Shown here piece after piece: positions 28,300 to 32,684 of a stretch of DNA of 32,684 nt. Both the position numbers and the translations under genes were made by a program. Origin of the DNA: Candidatus Parcubacteria bacterium (GTDB taxonomy: Bacteria; Patescibacteriota; Patescibacteriia; Patescibacteriales; UBA12075); assembly GCA_023137275.1 (NCBI GenBank), contig JAGLPO010000030.1:1-32684 (forward strand). Reading direction: 5' to 3'. The first letter of the stretch is position 1. Every line of letters starts with the position of its first letter. Under the pieces are notes generated by a model. It was given only the letters and a program-made list of their open reading frames with translations, was not told the origin of the DNA and made no database searches.

Positions 28300-29820
28300 A
28301 TGTCTTCAAAAATTCTCTCAGCCGCGGTCATTGGTTTGGACGCGGAAATAATAGAAGTTGAAGCCGACACCGGCGGCGGCGATATGGGTACTTTTAAGAT
28401 CGTGGGTTTGCCGGACATGGCGGTTACCGAATCGCGCGAACGGGTGCGGAGCGCGATCAATAATTCCATTGCCCGCTTGACACGCAATAAAATAACCATT
28501 AACCTGGCGCCGGCTGATCTAAAAAAGCACGGCCCCAGCTATGACCTGCCGATCGCGGTCAGCGTACTTATAAAAACCAGAAACTTAAGAGTAGCTGACG
28601 ATTTAAACAGCATGATCTTTGTCGGCGAGCTGGCTTTAAACGGCGGCGTGCGGCCGGTCAATGGCATCCTCTCGGTTGCCCACCGGGCCATAGAGAAAAA
28701 AATCAAGTCTTTATTTGTGCCGGCTGACAATGCCAGCGAAGCCAAACTGGTCGGTGATATAGATGTTTATCCGGTTAAAAGCCTGCGGCATCTGGTTGAG
28801 CATCTGGAAAAACGAACCGAGATCAAAGCCATGCCCAGGCGCGAATTTGATTTTAGCAACGCGCCGATCCAATTTGACATGGCCCATATCCGCGGCCAGG
28901 AACACGTAAAACGAGCCATGGAGATCGCGGCCGCCGGAGCGCACAATATGCTTATGAGCGGACCGCCTGGCAGCGGCAAAACTTTGATCGCGCGCACCAT
29001 GCCTTCTATCCTGCCTGACCTGACCCTGGATGAAGCTTTGGAAATCACCAAAGTTTATTCAGTAGCCGGAGCGCTCCCCACCGACACTTCCCTGATAACC
29101 AGCCGGCCTTTCCGCTCGCCCCATCATACCGCCTCGGGCGTGGCCCTGGTCGGAGGCGGCGCCTGGCCCCGGCCCGGTGAAATATCACTGGCGCACCGCG
29201 GGGTTTTGTTTCTGGACGAATTTGGCGAATTCCCGCGCGCGGTTTTGGAAAATTTGCGCCAGCCTTTGGAAGACGGCATCATTCATGTAAGCCGCGCCGC
29301 CGGCAACTTGAGCTTTCCGGCTAAATTCATTATGATTACCGCCATGAACCCGTGCCCTTGCGGTTTTTTGACTGACCCGGACAAAAATTGCGTTTGCTCG
29401 CCGACCCAGATGATAAATTACCGCAAAAAGATATCCGGCCCCATCCTGGACCGGATTGACCTGCATATTGAAGTCCCGCGAATTGATTTTGAAAAACTCT
29501 CAAGCATCAAGGGCGGTGAAAGATCCAGAGATATAAAAAAACGGATTGAAAATGCCGGAAAATGGCAAAGAACGCGATTTCAAAACACTGATTACATAAA
29601 TAATTCGGAAATGAGTTCTGAAGCGGTGAAAAAATATTGTCCGGTTAACCAGGTCGGGCAGCAGCTTCTTAAAAACGCGGTTGAACAAATGCATCTATCA
29701 GCCCGCGCTTATTTCCGTATTCTTAAGCTTGCCCGCACCATCGCTGATCTGGAAAATAAAGAACAGATCGCCCCGGCTAATATTGCCGAAGCTCTGCAAT
29801 ACCGCCCTAAAATGGAGTGA
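28300..29820 (+). CDS. YifB/ComM family Mg-chelatase-like AAA+ ATPase
   Basis: This 506-residue protein has the three parts of YifB/ComM: an N-terminal Lon-like ChlI domain (ESRERVRSAINNS, LAPADLKKHGPSYDLPIAV), an AAA+ core with Walker A GPPGSGKT (221-228) and Walker B LFLDEFGEF (D306), and a C-terminal Mg-chelatase domain (ISGPILDRIDLHIEVP, LSARAYFRILKLARTIADL). ComM is a helicase that speeds branch migration of incoming DNA during transformation, which fits uptake of DNA by CPR cells; a pilin and a competence-type link nearby agree only loosely. The four Cys in MNPCPCGFLTDPDKNCVCSP probably bind zinc. ATG 28300 is chosen, as the extra 13 codons lie in repeats. Complete and intact. Confidence 0.93.
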   Translation: MSSKILSAAVIGLDAEIIEVEADTGGGDMGTFKIVGLPDMAVTESRERVRSAINNSIARLTRNKITINLAPADLKKHGPSYDLPIAVSVLIKTRNLRVADDLNSMIFVGELALNGGVRPVNGILSVAHRAIEKKIKSLFVPADNASEAKLVGDIDVYPVKSLRHLVEHLEKRTEIKAMPRREFDFSNAPIQFDMAHIRGQEHVKRAMEIAAAGAHNMLMSGPPGSGKTLIARTMPSILPDLTLDEALEITKVYSVAGALPTDTSLITSRPFRSPHHTASGVALVGGGAWPRPGEISLAHRGVLFLDEFGEFPRAVLENLRQPLEDGIIHVSRAAGNLSFPAKFIMITAMNPCPCGFLTDPDKNCVCSPTQMINYRKKISGPILDRIDLHIEVPRIDFEKLSSIKGGERSRDIKKRIENAGKWQRTRFQNTDYINNSEMSSEAVKKYCPVNQVGQQLLKNAVEQMHLSARAYFRILKLARTIADLENKEQIAPANIAEALQYRPKME

Positions 29821-29821
29821 G

Positions 29822-29851
29822 TTGTAGATTTTATCCCAAATATGATATAAT
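29822..29851 (+). promoter_or_regulatory. Promoter of the solute-binding protein/pilin operon
   Basis: TTGTAG (29822-29827), 18 bp, then a perfect TATAAT (29846-29851), about 30 bp before the start codon. Confidence 0.55.
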
Positions 29852-29880
29852 CATAGTAATAATTATTACTTATTTGGTTT

Positions 29881-31275
29881 ATGAAAAAGCAATTAATTGT
29901 TTTATTATTAGTCTTTATAATAATGCCGCTTTCCGGCTGCCTTAAAAATCTGGGGGAACGGCCAAAAGGAGTTACGTTGAATTACTGGCGGGTTTGGGAT
30001 GGCTCTGATGATTTTGCCGAAATTATCGCCTCTTACAGCCGCCGCCATCCTTATGTTACGATCAAGTATAAAAAACTCCGCTATGACGAATTTGAACAGG
30101 AATTGATTGAAGCCTTTGCCACTGACCGGGGGCCGGATATATTCTCAATCCATAATACCTGGATGTACGGCTACCAGGCCAAGGGCCTTTTGTCGCCAAT
30201 GCCATCTGAGACCGTGATGACCGTGCCGGAAGTCAAAGGCAGCCTTAAAAAAGAAGTTTATTGGAATAAAATTAAAAACAAAAGCCCAGGCCTTAATCAG
30301 ATCCGCAACGATTTTGTTGACACGGTTTACAATGACATAGTAATTAACTATAAAGACGAAAAAACCAATGTGTCCGGTCCGCGCGTTTTTGGCCTGCCTC
30401 TTTCGGTTGATACTCTGGCCATGTTCTACAATAAAGACCTTTTTAATAACGCCGGCATTACCAGTCCGCCTGAATTTTGGAATCGGGAATTCCAGCAAGA
30501 CGTTAAAAAACTAACCAAGCAAAACAATAAAGGCGAGATCATCCAATCCGGAGTCGCCCTTGGCGGCAGCGATAATATTGAACGCTCTACAGACATCCTT
30601 TCGGCGCTAATGATGCAGAACGGAGCCCAAATGATGCAAGGCTCTAATATTGCTTTCCACCGCCGGCCAATGGGCGAAGACAGAGACTATAACCCGGGCA
30701 TTGACGCCCTGCGATTCTATTCTGATTTTGCCAATCCGGCCAAAGAAGTATATAGCTGGAATTCTAATCTGGAAAATTCACTGGACCTGTTCATTGCCAA
30801 TAAGCTGGCAATGATGTTTGGCTACTCATATATGCTGCCGACCATTAAATCCCAGGCGCCAAAGCTGAATTTTTCAATAACCGCTCTGCCGCAAATTGAA
30901 GGCAACCCGCAGAGTATTAATTTTGCCAATTATTGGGTAGAGGTGGTTAGTAATAAATGTCAAAACAAAGACGCGGCTTGGGACTTTATTAAATTTATTG
31001 CCACGAATAAAAACGCGGTTAAAAGCTATCTTGATAAAACCCGGCGCCCGACCGCTTTGCGTTCGCTGATTGACGAACAGATTGAAGAAGAGATCATTAC
31101 CCCTTTTGTTGACTCAATCTTGACTGCTAAAAGCTGGTATCGCGGCAATGACGCGGTTACGGCTGAAAAAATCTTAAACAATATGATTGACAAAGTAGTA
31201 AACAATCAAAATACTATAACTGAAGCGGTTAATATCGCGGCGCAAAAAGTTCAACAAACCGTTAAAAGCAACTAG
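29881..31275 (+). CDS. Extracellular solute-binding lipoprotein, family 1
   Basis: This 464-residue protein has a lipoprotein signal (LLLVFIIMPLSGC, lipid on C20) and the fold of family 1 binding proteins that deliver sugars to ABC importers: TLNYWRVWDGSDDFAEII, GPDIFSIHNTWMYGYQ, VFGLPLSVDTLAMFYNKDLF, NFANYWVEVVSNK and AAWDFIKFIA. It would sit on the outer face of the membrane. No ABC permease or ATPase is found in the window, so it is an orphan. The next gene, a pilin-like protein, begins 2 bp after its stop, so the two are surely cotranscribed, an unusual pairing. A sugar ligand is likely but not shown. Confidence 0.88.
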   Translation: MKKQLIVLLLVFIIMPLSGCLKNLGERPKGVTLNYWRVWDGSDDFAEIIASYSRRHPYVTIKYKKLRYDEFEQELIEAFATDRGPDIFSIHNTWMYGYQAKGLLSPMPSETVMTVPEVKGSLKKEVYWNKIKNKSPGLNQIRNDFVDTVYNDIVINYKDEKTNVSGPRVFGLPLSVDTLAMFYNKDLFNNAGITSPPEFWNREFQQDVKKLTKQNNKGEIIQSGVALGGSDNIERSTDILSALMMQNGAQMMQGSNIAFHRRPMGEDRDYNPGIDALRFYSDFANPAKEVYSWNSNLENSLDLFIANKLAMMFGYSYMLPTIKSQAPKLNFSITALPQIEGNPQSINFANYWVEVVSNKCQNKDAAWDFIKFIATNKNAVKSYLDKTRRPTALRSLIDEQIEEEIITPFVDSILTAKSWYRGNDAVTAEKILNNMIDKVVNNQNTITEAVNIAAQKVQQTVKSN

Positions 31276-31277
31276 CC

Positions 31278-31730
31278 ATGAAAATTATTGTTAAAAATAT
31301 TTTATCTTTCTGCATTTTAATTACTCTTTGTTTTGCCTTTGTCTCTCCTGTCTGGAGTCAGGGAACCCTAATTCCGGGCGCTGGTAAAGACTGCAACTGC
31401 CAAACAATTACTAACGACGGCAGTGATTGCTATAAATATTGCAAAGGCGATTATGGAGTAAACGATATTTGGCAGATAGTAGCTAACTGGGCAAACCGAA
31501 TTTACAGCCTTATCGGTTCAATTGTTTTAGTAATGTTTATTTACGGCGGTTTTGTCTTTTTGACTTCAGCCGGAAGCAAAGAGCGGGTTACCAAGGGTAA
31601 AGACATTATTGTCCGATCTATCATCGGCATGGCTATTATTTTTTTAAGCTATACGATCATCGGCTTTGTTTTTTCCATGCTTGGAGTGCCGGGCGGAGAA
31701 AACTTTTATTCCACCGACTGGTTTAAATAA
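31278..31730 (+). CDS. VirB2/TrbC-like pilin
   Basis: This 150-residue protein has a signal peptide (about 1-27, ending near SPVWSQ), a short exported region with four Cys (DCNCQTI, DCYKYCKG) and two hydrophobic helices (about 75-95 and 110-132) separated by a basic turn (KERVTKGKDIIVRS), the topology of TrbC/VirB2 major pilins of type IV secretion. FIYGGFVFLTSAG and FLSYTIIGFVF are typical of the CPR pilin-like group. No other secretion genes are in the window. It is translated with the solute-binding lipoprotein gene. Confidence 0.8.
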   Translation: MKIIVKNILSFCILITLCFAFVSPVWSQGTLIPGAGKDCNCQTITNDGSDCYKYCKGDYGVNDIWQIVANWANRIYSLIGSIVLVMFIYGGFVFLTSAGSKERVTKGKDIIVRSIIGMAIIFLSYTIIGFVFSMLGVPGGENFYSTDWFK

Positions 31731-31773
31731 ATTTTGCATAGATCTCAAAATATCAATATAATTATTTTTACCG

Positions 31774-31797
31774 TAGGTTGGGTTTATGCTCAACCTA
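31774..31797 (+). terminator. Weak hairpin after the pilin gene
   Basis: TAGGTTG and CAACCTA form a 7-bp stem around GGTTTATGCT, followed by ATTTAAAT rather than a T run. It is a possible weak terminator. Confidence 0.4.
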
Positions 31798-31834
31798 ATT
31801 TAAATCCTATAAATTATCAAATATAATTTATTGT

Positions 31835-31870
31835 TTATTCGTAAATTCGTATTAATTCGTAATTCGTAAC
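31835..31870 (+). repeat. TTCGTAA-rich leader before the RodZ-like gene
   Basis: The stretch reads TTATTCGTAAATTCGTATT then AATTCGTAATTCGTAAC, directly touching the ATG. It is the third such leader in the window. Confidence 0.8.
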
Positions 31871-32548
31871 ATGAACTCATTTACCAAAAGCAAAATAAAC
31901 GACACAAAAGAACTGATCGCCTTGGAACTTAAAAAGGCTCGTGTTGATAAAAACCTAAGTCTGGAAGAAGCAGCCAAAAAAATCAATATTAATAAAAAAT
32001 ATCTTCTCTCCCTTGAGGCCGGCGAATTTAACAAGCTGCCGACCGGGATTTACCAAAAAAATTTTCTCCGCGAGTATTCTCAATTCCTGGGGCTTAACGC
32101 CGACGAATTACTAACAGTGTTTAACCGGGAGATCAAGCAATACGACAGCGCGCGCGCCAGGCTCTTTACGCGCAAAACGCCTAACGCCCGATTTTTTATT
32201 GCTGTTCCAAAAATAATAAGAATTTTTATTATCACCGCGATCATAGCTGTCTGTCTGATATATTTGGCATATTATATAGCCAACATTATTGCTTTGCCGC
32301 AACTCACGATTATTTATCCCCAGGAAAACCTAAGCACCGGCCAAACCGCCATAATGGTGTCAGGCCAAACAGAGGCTGAGATCAGCGTGCTTATTAACCA
32401 AAAAGAGGTTTTGGCTGATTCAAACGGTTTTTTTAACCTGGAAATCAATCTGAAGCCCGGCCTTAATACCATTACAATAATCGCGCGAAAAAAATACGGC
32501 CAGGAAAACAAAATTGAAAGAATAATTCTAATGAATAGCGAGGAATAA
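31871..32548 (+). CDS. RodZ-like helix-turn-helix membrane protein
   Basis: This 225-residue protein has a cytoplasmic helix-turn-helix (about 15-80: IALELKKARVDKNLSLEEA, INKKYLLSLEAGEFNKLP, NFLREYSQFLGLNADELL), a basic linker, one membrane helix (about 116-138), and an exported beta-rich domain (about 145-225: LTIIYPQENLSTGQTAIMV, LNTITIIARKKYGQEN). This is the RodZ layout; RodZ links MreB filaments to the wall synthesis machinery. The outside part resembles a small Ig-like domain. It has a TTCGTAA leader and no Shine-Dalgarno. Because the layout also occurs in other HTH membrane proteins, I give the general call only. Confidence 0.8.
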   Translation: MNSFTKSKINDTKELIALELKKARVDKNLSLEEAAKKININKKYLLSLEAGEFNKLPTGIYQKNFLREYSQFLGLNADELLTVFNREIKQYDSARARLFTRKTPNARFFIAVPKIIRIFIITAIIAVCLIYLAYYIANIIALPQLTIIYPQENLSTGQTAIMVSGQTEAEISVLINQKEVLADSNGFFNLEINLKPGLNTITIIARKKYGQENKIERIILMNSEE

Positions 32549-32574
32549 AGAGATAAACCGCTTGATTTTTTCAT

Positions 32575-32603
32575 TTGCATTTTAAAAATAAAAAAGCTAT
32601 AAT
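32575..32603 (+). promoter_or_regulatory. Promoter reading out of the window into the terminal repeat
   Basis: TTGCAT (32575-32580), exactly 17 bp, then a perfect TATAAT (32598-32603). Transcription would start near 32610 and cross the 41-bp terminal repeat. Confidence 0.6.
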
Positions 32604-32613
32604 TTTTATTACT

Positions 32614-32654
32614 TAACTCATGTTACGCACTTATCACGTAAAAAAAGTTATAAT
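32614..32654 (+). repeat. Terminal inverted repeat, right copy
   Basis: Inverted copy of 1-41 with one mismatch (32643). It contains a short frame starting at ATG 32619 that reads MLRTYHVKKV and runs to a stop at about 32680, probably accidental or the 5' end of a longer element cut by the window. Confidence 0.7.
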
Positions 32655-32684
32655 AAATGTAATTTACAGTCAAGGAATTTGAAT

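Noticed and set aside
28711..29466. Long minus-strand frames inside yifB
   Set aside because: They are antisense to a clearly coding, conserved AAA+ gene and are due to its higher GC content.
1..32684. CRISPR array
   Set aside because: No regularly spaced repeats with unique spacers were seen; the short repeats found are tandem words or inverted pairs.

Overview
The window looks like chromosome of a Candidatus Patescibacteria (CPR) bacterium with low to moderate GC. Supporting signs are an archaeal-type UMP kinase, a 57-residue zinc-ribbon protein and a 363-frame protein of types I recall from these genomes, a VirB2/TrbC-like pilin, a secreted Fn3 protein with an N-terminal domain typical of CPR exported proteins, and a standard code with TGA used as stop (for example the yifB stop). 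The lineage is inferred from gene content; no rRNA is present to fix it.

Layout. 1-2100 is a housekeeping strip: NYN/LabA-type RNase, rpsO, tRNA-Arg(UCU), a membrane-tethered FAM173-like methyltransferase and tRNA-His(GUG). 2100-11250 is a visibly AT-rich accessory island just 3' of tRNA-His. It opens with a four-gene rightward block: a DUF1837/HamA-like nuclease, a 1158-residue HamB-like Ski2-type helicase with a C-terminal HIRAN domain, a HEPN-like protein and a DUF5677-like protein. A separate cassette follows (363-codon frame of unknown function with its own promoter, long leader hairpin and terminator), bracketed by two diverged 67-bp direct repeats, and then a membrane-anchored DUF4145-like protein.

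11263-14450 holds an aldo/keto reductase and an S66 LD-carboxypeptidase (leftward pair), then an HTH antitoxin/Doc toxin pair followed by a RhuM fragment. 14450-17460 holds two very small genes, an ECF sigma factor with a downstream membrane protein, and a Phd/RelE toxin-antitoxin pair with a clear promoter and operator. 17541-24373 holds a PIF1-like helicase, a secreted Fn3 protein, a coiled-coil membrane protein, PEP synthase and a DUF4870 protein, all leftward. 24500-32684 holds tRNA-Leu(UAG) with a duplicated 5' half, an S51 peptidase, an AbrB-like regulator plus UMP kinase, an MFS protein, YifB/ComM, an orphan solute-binding lipoprotein plus pilin, and a RodZ-like protein.

The strongest candidate system is the Hachiman-like operon at 2252-8391, where a HIRAN domain is fused to the helicase and two HEPN-like or DUF genes are appended. 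Other structure not explained by the genes: 41-bp near-identical inverted copies at the two window ends, TTCGTAA-rich leaders directly before three start codons, REP/MITE-like palindromes, and several operator-like palindromes next to small regulators.
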